From SIG459 sp045631645 (GTDB lineage: Bacteria > Bacillota > Clostridia > Oscillospirales > Oscillospiraceae): a stretch of DNA of 64,000 nucleotides. Below, in pieces: positions 20,436-29,351 of the stretch; within the stretch, counting starts at the first letter, position 1; every line of letters starts with the position of its first letter. The translations under genes were made by a program, and so were the position numbers. The notes beneath the pieces are model-generated. The model searched no databases, had not been told where the DNA came from, and worked only from the letters and a program-made list of their open reading frames with translations. The stretch spans positions 1 through 64,000 of the forward strand of contig JAZQVC010000049.1 of assembly GCA_045631645.1 (NCBI GenBank). The letters are read 5' to 3'.

Positions 20436-21485
20436 TTATCCCAGCTTGCTGCCGCAGCTCTGGCAGAACTTGCCTCCCTCATAGGGTGCGCCGCAGTTGG
20501 GGCAGAACTTGGGTTTGGGTGCTTCCTGTGCAGGGGCACTGCCGGGTTCCTGATAGCCAAAACGCTGTTTGGCCTCTGCCACTGCTGTGTTATTCAGTGT
20601 TTTAACCCGCTCCCAATCAGGATCGGAAAGTGTGGTTGCCTGACGTGCAACCTCAGCCGCAATGGTGGTGGCGGAAAGCAGATCGGGCGCATCTTTGATC
20701 CGGGAGATCATCGTAAGCAGAGAATCCACCGTGCTGCCCTGAGCGGCAGCGGTGCCCCGCTTGCCGTCCTCCACAGCCTGCTCGATTTTTTCGCAGATCA
20801 TTCGGCATTCTTCGTAGCGGCGGTTTTCGGAAGAATTGCGGTAGGAATGGGTCTGCACGCCTGCGGTGCTGACACCGACCCCTTTCAGCAAGCCGGCCAG
20901 AGCCGCACCACCAATGCCACCGCCAACATCACCCTCAGTCTCCAGTGTGATATCACTGCCGTTTATGCGGAATTTTATATCATCAAAATAGGGATTATTG
21001 CGAATTTCCATTTTGATATAGAAATCGTGATGGTGCTTATATCTGGGAGGACGGTAGCTTACCATCTGTCCCTCGGCATTGCGCTGCTTTACTTCCTCGT
21101 CACGAACCTGAATATCGGTTACGCAGGAGGCAACATCCTTGAAAGAAATGATATCGGGATTTTCTGCAGTATAATCAGATCTGCTGCTTACGAAGAAGCG
21201 GTTGGGCACGCCTCCGACTTCTTCTATATACATGATATACTCCTCATCGCCGATTTTTCTGGAAATTGTGAAGGTCTCATGCTCCTTCGCATTGCGCTCG
21301 CGGTAAGCCAATTGTTCCTTAATCTGCGCCACCGTGGACTCTCTGCGGTCTTCAAACCAGGGAGAGAGCAGTTTTACGCAATCTTTGCAGATCTCACCGT
21401 CTTCCAGCTTTTTATAACCAAACATTCCTACTTCTTTGCCGCAGATTTCGCAATCCTGTTTCTTAAATCTATCGAAAAGTCCCAT
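20436..21485 (-). CDS. DUF4428-type protein with N- and C-terminal zinc ribbons
   Basis: 349 aa. The N-terminus has CEICGK...CKDC, characteristic of DUF4428. The middle (about 65-200) looks like a pleckstrin-like beta domain (IMYIEEVGG, DFYIKMEIRNNP). Then a Gly-rich stretch (GGGIGGAALAGLL), a helical region and a C-terminal zinc ribbon (FCPNCGAP...FCQSCGSK) follow. GGAG precedes the ATG. It lies between the SPFH and zinc-ribbon genes of the operon, a slot where Bacillus ydjGHI has no gene. Confidence 0.7.
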   Translation of the reverse strand: MGLFDRFKKQDCEICGKEVGMFGYKKLEDGEICKDCVKLLSPWFEDRRESTVAQIKEQLAYRERNAKEHETFTISRKIGDEEYIMYIEEVGGVPNRFFVSSRSDYTAENPDIISFKDVASCVTDIQVRDEEVKQRNAEGQMVSYRPPRYKHHHDFYIKMEIRNNPYFDDIKFRINGSDITLETEGDVGGGIGGAALAGLLKGVGVSTAGVQTHSYRNSSENRRYEECRMICEKIEQAVEDGKRGTAAAQGSTVDSLLTMISRIKDAPDLLSATTIAAEVARQATTLSDPDWERVKTLNNTAVAEAKQRFGYQEPGSAPAQEAPKPKFCPNCGAPYEGGKFCQSCGSKLG

Positions 21486-21518
21486 AATTCATTCTCCTTT
21501 TCTATATTTCAAACGCAA

Positions 21519-22997
21519 TCAAACAATATCGCCGTTATCAAAGGGATCGCCGCACTCGGGGCAGAAGCGAGGTGCCTTGGTGGGGTCGGCAGGCTGCCAG
21601 CCGCACTTATCGCACTTATACTGAGGGATTCCAGCGGGTTTCTTGCCGCCGCAGTTGGGGCAGAACTTGCCCATATTCTTCTGGCCGCAGGAGCAGGTCC
21701 AGCTGCCGTCATCAGCAGGCTTGGGGCTACCGCACTCGGGGCAGAACTTTCCGGTGACTACCGCACCGCAAGCGCACTTCCAGCCGTTGTCCGCAGGCTT
21801 GGGGCTGCCGCATTCAGGGCAGAATTTACCGCTTGCCATAGCGCCGCAGGAGCACTTCCAGCCGTTAGCGGGCTTGGGCTCCGGCTTCTTTCCACCGCAC
21901 TCGGGGCAGAACTTGCCGGTTGCGGTTGCGCCGCAGGAGCACTTCCAGCCGTCGGCGGCAGGAGCAGGTGCTGCCTGCTGCATCTGCTGTTGCTGACCCA
22001 TCTGGTACAACTGGGCAGCATTGACTCCGCCTGCAGTTTGCGCCATACCCATGCCCATGAAGCCCATCATGGCTCCATTGGGGTTTGCTGCAGCAGTCTT
22101 CATTGCCTCGCCCTGAGCGCCCACCATGTAGGCACCGGCCATATTGGCATTGCGGAAAACAGCAGTCTTCTGCAGTTCTTTGATCATAGCCTCGTCTTCT
22201 TCGGATGCGTTCACATTGGAAACGCCGAAGGATACGATTTCCACGCCGCGGAGGTTGCGCCATTTGGGGGTGAGGACTTCATTCAGGGCTTCAGCGATTT
22301 CAAAGGTATGACCGGGCAGAGCGGAATAGCGAATACCCTTAGCGGAAATCTTGGCGAATGCAGGGCCAAGCGCGGTGAGCAGTTCAGTCCTCATCTGTCC
22401 GTCCAGATTATCGCGGATATAGTCTTCCGCCACATTGCCGCATACATTTTTGTAGAACAGCATGGGGTCGCAGATGCGGTAGGAAAATTCGCCGAAGCAG
22501 CGGATGGAAACATCCACATCCAGGCCGATATTCTGATCCACCACGCGGAAGGGTACAGGACTGGGAGTGCCATACTTGTTGCCCATCAGTTCCTTGGTAT
22601 TAAAGTAATAGATTCTCTGATCTTTGGGAGGCTCGCCACCAAAGGTGAAGCGCTTACCCAACTGTGCAAAGGACTGCTTCAGACCTTCGCCCAGATTGCC
22701 GCAGAAGATGGTGGGTTCGGTGGATGCATCGTATGTATACTCGCCGGGTTCTGAAGCAAATTCAACAATCTGACCCTGATCGACTATCATCATACACTGA
22801 CCATCAGCAACCAGAATCACGGAGCCTGTTGTGATTATATTGTCGGTCCCCTTAGTGTTGGAGCTTCTTTTGCCTGCGCTTTTCTGACCCTTCATCACCA
22901 GTACGTCAGCAGGAATTGCTTCGCAGCGGAAAAACTCCTTCCACTGATCGGCAAGAATACCGCCGGCAGCTCCAAATGCAGCTTTAATAAGACCCAT
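21519..22997 (-). CDS. SPFH-domain protein with five C-terminal zinc ribbons (YdjI-like)
   Basis: 492 aa, first cistron of the four-gene operon. Residues about 1-300 form an SPFH/virion-core-like domain (QWKEFFRCEAIPADVLV, then VPFRVVDQNIGLDVDVSIR). A Met/Gly/Gln-rich linker follows (GFMGMGMAQ, QMGQQQQMQQ). Five zinc ribbons fill residues about 345-485, four of them of the WKCSCGA...GKFCPECG type. B. subtilis YdjI shares the SPFH core and recruits PspA (YdjF) to membranes in that organism; here no pspA gene is adjacent. Confidence 0.8.
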   Translation of the reverse strand: MGLIKAAFGAAGGILADQWKEFFRCEAIPADVLVMKGQKSAGKRSSNTKGTDNIITTGSVILVADGQCMMIVDQGQIVEFASEPGEYTYDASTEPTIFCGNLGEGLKQSFAQLGKRFTFGGEPPKDQRIYYFNTKELMGNKYGTPSPVPFRVVDQNIGLDVDVSIRCFGEFSYRICDPMLFYKNVCGNVAEDYIRDNLDGQMRTELLTALGPAFAKISAKGIRYSALPGHTFEIAEALNEVLTPKWRNLRGVEIVSFGVSNVNASEEDEAMIKELQKTAVFRNANMAGAYMVGAQGEAMKTAAANPNGAMMGFMGMGMAQTAGGVNAAQLYQMGQQQQMQQAAPAPAADGWKCSCGATATGKFCPECGGKKPEPKPANGWKCSCGAMASGKFCPECGSPKPADNGWKCACGAVVTGKFCPECGSPKPADDGSWTCSCGQKNMGKFCPNCGGKKPAGIPQYKCDKCGWQPADPTKAPRFCPECGDPFDNGDIV

Positions 22998-23033
22998 AAT
23001 TCATTTCTCCTTTTTCATTTAATTTAACGTGGC

Positions 23034-23047
23034 TGACACATCTGTCA
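23034..23047 (-). promoter_or_regulatory. Palindrome upstream of the SPFH operon
   Basis: TGACACATCTGTCA (perfect TGACA arms, 4-bp spacer) lies about 37-50 bp upstream of the SPFH start codon on the minus strand. It is a possible operator; no clear -35/-10 pair was found with it. Confidence 0.35.
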
Positions 23048-23112
23048 CAACGGTACTACCCGTTTCTTTGATATGTTCATTTTATAAATAAAATGAAAGC
23101 AATAAAATGGCA

Positions 23113-23154
23113 CTGAGGATACTCTTTCGGCAAAATCCGAAAAAGTATCCTCAG
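23113..23154. repeat. Long inverted repeat in the SPFH-galM divergent gap
   Basis: An 18-nt arm pairs with its complement with a single C-A mismatch around loop CAAAAT. It has no T run on the plus strand and only a weak one on the minus strand. It lies in the 363-bp gap between the divergent SPFH operon and the aldose epimerase gene. Apart from the palindrome at 23034, nothing else clear was seen in this gap. Confidence 0.6.
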
Positions 23155-23360
23155 GTTACGTGGAGGATGCATAATATAAATCCCTCTGTTTTGTGCAGCT
23201 TGACGTGGTAACATTTGGTTGCCTCCGAGCGCGATTCTTTGCAACAGCAGCAAAAAGCCTGCAATAATCAAGCCAAAGTCCCCACCCAATCGCAAAATTT
23301 TTCTTGCTTTTTCTTCCCCAGATGATAAAATATTGCAGCACGAAAAAGGAGGTTTGAGCT

Positions 23361-24236
23361 ATGGAATATACTCTCAGACTTGGTAATATGAGCGCCACCG
23401 TAAGCAGCATCGGAGCTGAACTCATCTCCTTCACCGACGGTGAAAGAGAATACATATGGCAGGGTCATCCCAGCGGATGGACCGGCAAAAACCCCAACCT
23501 CTTCCCCGTTATTGGAAGAGTTAAGCCCGAAGGCATTTTGTATTCCGGCAAGGCATACCCCATGCCCAAGCACGGTTTTGTCCGCCGGGCTGAGTTCACC
23601 CTTGTTGAAAAAACCGAATCCGCCATCTGCTTTGAGCTTCGCGAAAGCGAGGAGACTCTCGCTCTTTACCCCTACAAGTTTTCTCTCCGCATCGCCCATC
23701 ATCTCCTCGAAAAAGGTTTCCGCACTGACTATATCGTGAAAAACTGCGGCGACGAGGATATGTATTACTGCGTGGGCGGCCACACCGCCTTCAACTGCCC
23801 CTTTGATGAAAGCGAAAACTTTTCCGACTGGAAGCTTATCTTCGACGAGGCCGAGGAAAAAGACGCCATCATCCCCCTCTCCACCGCTCTTCTCGACTTT
23901 GATAACACCATGGCGGTTATAAAAGAAGGTCGTTGCATACCTCTTGACCACACTCTCCACGACCGCGTGGACACCCTTATTTTTGACGGGCTTAACTCCA
24001 AGGGAGTCAAGCTTCAGGGTCCCAAGGGTCAGGGAGTTTATATGGACTTTTCCGACTTCCCCATGATTGCCTTCTGGACAGCCCCCGAAAAACACGCACC
24101 CTTCATCTGTCTTGAGCCCTGGCAGGGCTGCGGCGCTCTTGCCGAAGGCAGCGAAGAATTTTCCGCAAAGCCCCACGCCCTCCGTCTTGCTCCCAACGAG
24201 AGCAAAATACTCGGTTACAGCGTAAGTATTCTTTAA
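23361..24236 (+). CDS. Aldose 1-epimerase family protein (LacX-type)
   Basis: 291 aa galactose-mutarotase-like beta-sandwich. Motifs fitting the non-canonical LacX/YeaD-like branch include PNLFPVIGRV near residue 48, MPKHGFVRR near residue 68 (catalytic-type His), YYCVGGHTAFNCP (second His) and FICLEPWQGCG near the C-terminus (Glu base). It interconverts sugar anomers; the sugar is unknown. AAAGGAGG lies upstream of the ATG. It precedes mntP by 13 bp. Confidence 0.85.
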   Translation: MEYTLRLGNMSATVSSIGAELISFTDGEREYIWQGHPSGWTGKNPNLFPVIGRVKPEGILYSGKAYPMPKHGFVRRAEFTLVEKTESAICFELRESEETLALYPYKFSLRIAHHLLEKGFRTDYIVKNCGDEDMYYCVGGHTAFNCPFDESENFSDWKLIFDEAEEKDAIIPLSTALLDFDNTMAVIKEGRCIPLDHTLHDRVDTLIFDGLNSKGVKLQGPKGQGVYMDFSDFPMIAFWTAPEKHAPFICLEPWQGCGALAEGSEEFSAKPHALRLAPNESKILGYSVSIL

Positions 24237-24249
24237 TTTGGAGTTATTG

Positions 24250-24828
24250 ATGAATTTCACTTTTTTTATCACAAGCATTGGTCTGGGAATAGGTCTTGCC
24301 ATGGACGCTTTTTCCGTTTCTCTTGCCAACGGACTTAACGAAAGATGCATGAAAGCGCGCAGAATGGTTCTCATTGCCGGAACTTTTTCAGTTTTTCAGT
24401 TCCTCATGCCCCTCATAGGTTGGTTCTGCGTCCACACTATGGTTCAAACCTTTTCCGTTTTGGAGCGATTCATACCCTGGATAGCTCTCATTTTGCTGCT
24501 CTTTATCGGCGGCAAAATGCTTCTTGACGGAATTAAAAATAACTGCGCGGAATCGGACTGCTGCGCAGTTGCCTTCGGCGCTTTGATGCTTCAGGGCATC
24601 GCCACCAGCATTGACGCTCTCAGCGTAGGCTTCACCATTGCCGAGTACAACGCCTTTTCCGCTCTGGTATGCTGCCTGCTTATAGGCATCGTCACTTTCG
24701 GCATCTGCATGGCAGGTCTTGCCATAGGCAAGCGCTTCGGCACCCGCCTTGCCGGAAAAGCCTCCTGCCTCGGCGGCGTCATCCTCATCCTCATCGGTAT
24801 AGAAATTTTTATCACCGGAATATTTTAA
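24250..24828 (+). CDS. mntP: Manganese efflux pump MntP
   Basis: 192 aa, six transmembrane helices. The family signatures GLAMDAFSVSLANG near residue 13 and GIATSIDALSVGF near residue 118 are both present; their aspartates carry the metal. The start is ATG 24250, with GGAG seven bases upstream; an in-frame TTG at 24238 lies in front of that site. The gene likely shares a transcript with the epimerase. Confidence 0.93.
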   Translation: MNFTFFITSIGLGIGLAMDAFSVSLANGLNERCMKARRMVLIAGTFSVFQFLMPLIGWFCVHTMVQTFSVLERFIPWIALILLLFIGGKMLLDGIKNNCAESDCCAVAFGALMLQGIATSIDALSVGFTIAEYNAFSALVCCLLIGIVTFGICMAGLAIGKRFGTRLAGKASCLGGVILILIGIEIFITGIF

Positions 24829-24835
24829 AAAACGA

Positions 24836-24877
24836 ACTCCGCAGCCTGACTTCCTTGGCTGCGGAGTGCATTTTTTT
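24836..24877 (+). terminator. Intrinsic terminator of mntP
   Basis: ACTCCGCAGCC pairs with GGCTGCGGAGT, followed by GCATTTTTTT. Confidence 0.95.
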
Positions 24878-24912
24878 GCCTTGCTGCACATAATTATTGG
24901 GTATTTTATCTC

Positions 24913-24941
24913 TTGTATTGCGTACGCGGCAGGTCTATAAT
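24913..24941 (+). promoter_or_regulatory. Promoter of the first MATE gene
   Basis: TTGTAT (24913-24918), 17-bp spacer, TATAAT (24936-24941), 42 bp before the TTG start. Confidence 0.7.
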
Positions 24942-24983
24942 TAATCTGTTATATATTTTACTTTTTCCAAAGGAGTGAATCTC

Positions 24984-26354
24984 TTGAGCAAGGCAAGCAT
25001 GGTAAACGACCTGACCACCGGTCGTCCCTTCCGACAGCTTGTGGTGTTCTCCATTCCTTTTGTTATTTCCAACTTGCTTCAGCAGGCATACAACCTTGCG
25101 GATATGGCCATCGTCGGCCGTTTCGTCGGCTCAGAAGGCTTGGCAGCCGCCAGCGCAGGCGGCGAGATTGCAATGTTTTATCTTTTCCTGTGCATGGGTT
25201 TTTCCGCATCAGGTCAGATAATCATCGCTCAGAATGCGGGAGTTGGTAACAAAAGAGGCATCACACGCACCATAGGCACACTATTCACAATGCAGTTTAT
25301 CCTCGGCATTATTCTCACAATTGTGTCCTTTATTTGCTGCGACGGTTTCCTCCGTCTCATCAATGTTCCCGAAGCTGCATTCCAGTATGCCCACGAATAT
25401 TCCCTCGTTTACTTCGCAGGAATGATCCCTGTTTTCGGTTATAACACCGTAAGCGCAATACTGCGCGGCATGGGCGACAGCAAGCATCCCATGATGTTCA
25501 TTGCCCTCTCCGCCTCTTTGAACGTTATTCTGGACATTATCTTTGTCGTTCCCCTCAAAATGGGCTGCTTCGGCGCCGCACTCGCAACAACCCTCTCTCA
25601 GACCATCGCATTTATCGTAAGCATAATTTTCCTTTTTAGACGCAGAGAATCTTTCGGCTTCGACTTCAAGCTTCGCAGCTTCGCAATCGACAAGAGCATT
25701 TTCAAGTCCATCCTTTCTCTCGGTCTTCCCCTCACCCTGCAAAACGCCTCCGTTTCCATCTCCATGCTCTATGTTAACTCCTACATAAACGCAATGGGCG
25801 TAGTTGCAGCAGCTGCAACCGCTGTTGGCAACAAGGTCACCATGCTTGCAACCATTTGCACTCAGGCTCTCAGCACCGCAGGCTCTTCCATCATTGCCCA
25901 GAACTTTGCAGCAGGAAAGCATAAGAGAGTAAGTGCAACCATCATTTACATCATAATCATTGGCGCAGCATACTGTGGAATTATGTCCCTGCTGCTCATT
26001 GCCTTCCCCGAACAGGTATTCGGTATATTCGACAAAAACCCCGATGTGCTGGCGCTCAGCCATCTCTATGCTCCCATCGGCGTTATAAACTTCTTCGGTT
26101 TTGCGTCCCGCGCTCCCGCAATCAGCTTCATTACCGGCATCGGCAACTCCCGTCTTGCCCTTATCACAGGAATTGCCGACGGTATTGTTGCAAGAATAGG
26201 CCTGAGCCTTCTCTTCGGCGTTTCCCTTGCAATGGGCATCAGCGGCTTCTGGCTAGGCAGCGCCATTGCAGGATATGTATTCCTCTTTGTTGGCGGAATT
26301 TACTATGCAATGGGCACATGGAAAAAGCGCAAGACCCTTGTAAGCGATTATTAA
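24984..26354 (+). CDS. MATE-family multidrug/sodium exporter
   Basis: 456 aa, twelve hydrophobic segments in two six-helix halves. The N-terminal LTTGRPFRQLVVFSIPFVISN and the AYNLADMAIVGRFVG motif in helix 2 are typical. The start is TTG 24984, eight bases after AGGAG; the GTG at 24975 overlaps that site. MATE proteins export cationic drugs or metabolites with Na+ or H+; the substrate is unknown. It converges on a second MATE gene. Confidence 0.9.
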   Translation: MSKASMVNDLTTGRPFRQLVVFSIPFVISNLLQQAYNLADMAIVGRFVGSEGLAAASAGGEIAMFYLFLCMGFSASGQIIIAQNAGVGNKRGITRTIGTLFTMQFILGIILTIVSFICCDGFLRLINVPEAAFQYAHEYSLVYFAGMIPVFGYNTVSAILRGMGDSKHPMMFIALSASLNVILDIIFVVPLKMGCFGAALATTLSQTIAFIVSIIFLFRRRESFGFDFKLRSFAIDKSIFKSILSLGLPLTLQNASVSISMLYVNSYINAMGVVAAAATAVGNKVTMLATICTQALSTAGSSIIAQNFAAGKHKRVSATIIYIIIIGAAYCGIMSLLLIAFPEQVFGIFDKNPDVLALSHLYAPIGVINFFGFASRAPAISFITGIGNSRLALITGIADGIVARIGLSLLFGVSLAMGISGFWLGSAIAGYVFLFVGGIYYAMGTWKKRKTLVSDY

Positions 26355-26357
26355 AAC

Positions 26358-26396
26358 AAAAAAGACCTTCGCAATTCTTGCGAAGGTCTTTTTTTG
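26358..26396. terminator. Bidirectional terminator between two MATE genes
   Basis: AAAAAAGACCTTCGCAA and its near-perfect complement have A and T runs on both sides, in a 45-bp convergent gap. Confidence 0.93.
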
Positions 26397-26399
26397 TTT

Positions 26400-27755
26400 T
26401 TACGGATCCAGTTTTCTGATTGCTTTTTTGATAACCGAGCCTTTGAAATAATATATTGCTGTTGCAAGACTGCTTATGGTCCAGCTTATGGGATAACACA
26501 AAAACAGTACGCGGATATCGTTGAACACAGGCAAAAGCAAAGTCAGCCACAAAATTCGGAAAACGCAGATGCTCAGCGCGCTTATTATCGTAACGGCCGT
26601 GGGGCTTCCCGCGCCGCGGATAGCTCCGCCGAAGATATCCGAGAAAACAAATATAAACACAAAGGGCGCCATATAGTGCATCTGGGTCACCGCATAGGCT
26701 CTCGCCTCAGGTGTTTTTGTGAAAACACCCACTGCGTGCTCACCCAAAAGCAGCACTGTGACGGACAGCACAACAGCGGTTACAAGGCTCATAAGAAGGC
26801 AGGTTCTTATGCCCTTCTTCACGCGGTCAAATTTACCTGCGCCCATATTCTGTCCAACATAGGTACTTACCGCAAGGCTCAGCGCCATAAGGGGCATATA
26901 GATAAATCCGTCCACCTTGCTGTATGCGGCAACACCTGCCATTGCGATGGAGCCAAAGGAGTTTATCTTGGACTGGACAAGCAGGTTGGAGATTGCGAAC
27001 ATACTGCCCTGCAGACCACAAGGCACAGAAATGCGGGTTATATCCCAAACGGTGAGACCGTTCATGCGCATCTTCAAGGGACGCAGACGGTAATCCTCGG
27101 GAAGACGGGTAAGGCGGATTACGATAAGCACCGCACTGACAAGCTGCGCCGCAACGGTTGCGATTGCCGCTCCTGCAGCTCCCATTCCAAGCCACGCAAC
27201 GAAAACGAAGTCCAGAATGAGGTTCACAACGCCGCCGATGACCAGATAAAGCAGGGGTCTTGCAGAGTCGCCCTCCGCTCTTATCATGCCGGCGCCCACA
27301 TTATAAACAAGGTTTACAACCGTGCCTGCCATAAATATTCTCAGATAGGATGTAGCGAGAGGCAGAACATCATCGGGAGTGCCCATCCAGCGGAGCATGG
27401 TTTCGGCAAATATAACACCGAAAGCAGAGAGAACCACGCCGCAGATGATGCTCAGGAGCATTGCGCTATGGATAAGCTTTTTCAGACCCTGACGATCTCC
27501 TGCTCCGAAGTGCATCGCATAGAGGATATTTGTACCTGTTGAAATTCCAAGGAAAAATCCTATCAGCAGATTTATCAGCGCCGCTGTGCTTCCAACCGCT
27601 GCAAGGGCTGTGTCGCCGGCATAACTGCCCACAACCGCGGAGTCCACCGAGTTATATAGCTGCTGAAAAAGGTTTGAAAGAAGAAGCGGTACGGAGAAGA
27701 ACAACAGACCCTTAAAAATCGGTCCTTCCGTAAGGCTTACAGAACTTTTGCGCAA
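26400..27755 (-). CDS. MATE-family multidrug/sodium exporter
   Basis: 451 aa, twelve transmembrane segments. The N-terminal LTEGPIFKGLLFFSVPLLLSN and the LYNSVDSAVVGSYAGD motif in helix 2 match the family. The start is set at TTG 27755 because GGAAAGGAG lies 8 bases upstream; an ATG nine codons earlier (27782) has a weak site. It is a paralogue of the convergent neighbour but clearly diverged, so not a recent duplicate. Confidence 0.9.
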   Translation of the reverse strand: MRKSSVSLTEGPIFKGLLFFSVPLLLSNLFQQLYNSVDSAVVGSYAGDTALAAVGSTAALINLLIGFFLGISTGTNILYAMHFGAGDRQGLKKLIHSAMLLSIICGVVLSAFGVIFAETMLRWMGTPDDVLPLATSYLRIFMAGTVVNLVYNVGAGMIRAEGDSARPLLYLVIGGVVNLILDFVFVAWLGMGAAGAAIATVAAQLVSAVLIVIRLTRLPEDYRLRPLKMRMNGLTVWDITRISVPCGLQGSMFAISNLLVQSKINSFGSIAMAGVAAYSKVDGFIYMPLMALSLAVSTYVGQNMGAGKFDRVKKGIRTCLLMSLVTAVVLSVTVLLLGEHAVGVFTKTPEARAYAVTQMHYMAPFVFIFVFSDIFGGAIRGAGSPTAVTIISALSICVFRILWLTLLLPVFNDIRVLFLCYPISWTISSLATAIYYFKGSVIKKAIRKLDP

Positions 27756-27911
27756 GATACTCGCTCCTTTCCGATGAGACATCTGTTTCTTTACCTAACT
27801 TATTTATATTACGCCCCCAAGATTCCTTTGTCAATTTCATGAGCGTTAAGATTTGCTATATTTGTGATAAACAGATTTGTGTATATGTACCAGTGGTTTG
27901 CCGACGCTTTC

Positions 27912-27957
27912 CCAAAAACAAAAATCCCTATGGAACCATGTATCAGTTCCATAGGGA
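27912..27957 (-). terminator. Intrinsic terminator of tRNA-Leu
   Basis: On the minus strand TCCCTATGGAAC pairs with GTTCCATAGGGA around an 8-9-nt loop, then TTTTTGTTTTT. It starts 3 bp after the tRNA 3' end. Confidence 0.94.
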
Positions 27958-27959
27958 GA

Positions 27960-28044
27960 TGGTGCCGGTGGGGGGACTCGAACCCCCACGTCCAGAGGAC
28001 ACTTGATTTTGAGTCAAGCACGTCTACCATTCCATCACACCGGC
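27960..28044 (-). tRNA. tRNA-Leu (anticodon CAA)
   Basis: An 85-nt class II tRNA with encoded CCA. The acceptor stem is GCCGGTG with CACCGGC. The anticodon stem CTTGA/TCAAG holds loop CTCAAAA, giving anticodon CAA. There is a long variable arm, and the T loop is GGTTCGAGTCC. It decodes UUG leucine codons. It stands alone between a MATE gene and yqhQ. Confidence 0.96.
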
Positions 28045-28330
28045 GTACCACGGCATTATACAACAGCTTCAGAATAATTTCAAGCACACAACGTTAAAAA
28101 CTTATACTAAAAAAATTAAAATCTTTCCATTGTTCAAAATTATTTTACTACCATTTTGCATCCATATATGATATTATATGTTGGATATAATATATGCTCA
28201 TTTAATATGGGAAAATTATGCAGCCGACTGCGGCACACATATTATTTGTTCTTGTCTCATTCAGGCAGGCAAAGTCCGTTAAATGGGACAGATTAAACTA
28301 TAAAATAATCTTGGAAATAAGGAATAAGAC
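28045..28330. other. Intergenic region upstream of yqhQ and tRNA-Leu
   Basis: 286 bp, AT-rich. It contains several TATAAT-like hexamers (for example 28172-28177 and 28186-28191), but none has a convincing -35 at proper spacing. The tRNA promoter must read leftward from here. No ORF or hairpin of note. Confidence 0.4.
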
Positions 28331-29323
28331 ATGGCAAAAAACAAATCCGAAAAAACCTGTTTCAAAACCAGCATAGGCGGTCAGGCTCTCATTGAGGGCA
28401 TTTTGATGCGCGGCACCGACAAGCAGAGCAAAGTCTGCCGCAAACCTGACGGCGAGCTTGTGTCAGAGGTTGAGCAGCTCAGCCACACCAAGGAAAAGTT
28501 CCCCATTCTCGGCTGGCCCTTTATCCGCGGCATATTCATGCTCATATCCTCCATGGCAAACGGAATGAAGGCAATCACCTGGTCCGCCGAATTTATGCCT
28601 GAGGAATCTCAGGAGCAGCCCGGCAAATTTGACCTTTGGCTGGAGAAAAAGTTCGGCAGCGAGAAGGCCGAAAAGCTCATCATGGGCTTCGCTATGGTCT
28701 TCGGAATAGCCATTGCCATCGGACTTTTCTTCCTGCTCCCCGCCTTTCTTTTCGAGCTTCTCCCTGACTCCATCGGTCTTGTTGGAAGATGCCTTCTTGA
28801 AGGAGTTATCCGCATTATAATCTTCCTTCTCTATCTTTGGTTTGCCACAAGCATGAAGGAGATAAAGCGTCTGTTTGCATACCACGGAGCAGAGCACAAA
28901 AGCATTTTCTGCTACGAAAAACAGCTGCCTCTCACCGTTGAAAACGTACGCATCCAGAGCCGCTTCCACCCCCGCTGCGGCACCAGCTTCCTCGTTGTTG
29001 TTATGATCATCAGCATTTTTGTCATTTCCATAATGACTTGGGTGCTTAGTCTCTTCCCCGGCTTTGTAACTCTTCCCGGTATCCTCTCCGCACTTATCCG
29101 CATGTGCTGCAAAATTTTGCTTCTGCCCATCATTATAGGCATCACCTATGAGATCAACCGCTGGGTCGGCAAGAGCGACAGCACCATTGCCTCCATTATC
29201 GCATGGCCCGGAAAGCAGATTCAGCACATTACCACCAAAGAGCCCGATGACAGCATGATCGAGGTTGCCATTGAAGCCCTCAAGCTGGTCATCCCCGAGG
29301 AAAAAGGCAGCGACCTGTGGTAA
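28331..29323 (+). CDS. yqhQ: DUF1385 membrane protein YqhQ
   Basis: 330 aa. The N-terminal GGQALIEGILMRG opening and the central YHGAEHKSIFCYE motif are hallmarks of DUF1385. Four to five transmembrane helices lie at about residues 110-180 and 215-265. Function is not established. The gene commonly sits before prmC and prfA in Firmicutes; here prmC follows 28 bp later and prfA is absent. Confidence 0.9.
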   Translation: MAKNKSEKTCFKTSIGGQALIEGILMRGTDKQSKVCRKPDGELVSEVEQLSHTKEKFPILGWPFIRGIFMLISSMANGMKAITWSAEFMPEESQEQPGKFDLWLEKKFGSEKAEKLIMGFAMVFGIAIAIGLFFLLPAFLFELLPDSIGLVGRCLLEGVIRIIIFLLYLWFATSMKEIKRLFAYHGAEHKSIFCYEKQLPLTVENVRIQSRFHPRCGTSFLVVVMIISIFVISIMTWVLSLFPGFVTLPGILSALIRMCCKILLLPIIIGITYEINRWVGKSDSTIASIIAWPGKQIQHITTKEPDDSMIEVAIEALKLVIPEEKGSDLW

Positions 29324-29351
29324 AATAAGCCAGACAGAGAGATAGAAAAAC

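Noticed and set aside
19143..22754. Open frame of 1203 codons on the plus strand
   Set aside because: It is antisense to three clearly recognisable minus-strand proteins and has no ribosome site or domain; strong codon bias in the real genes removes stops from the opposite strand.
24984..27755. Recent tandem duplication of MATE exporters
   Set aside because: The two proteins share motifs but differ throughout at the sequence level, so they are old paralogues.
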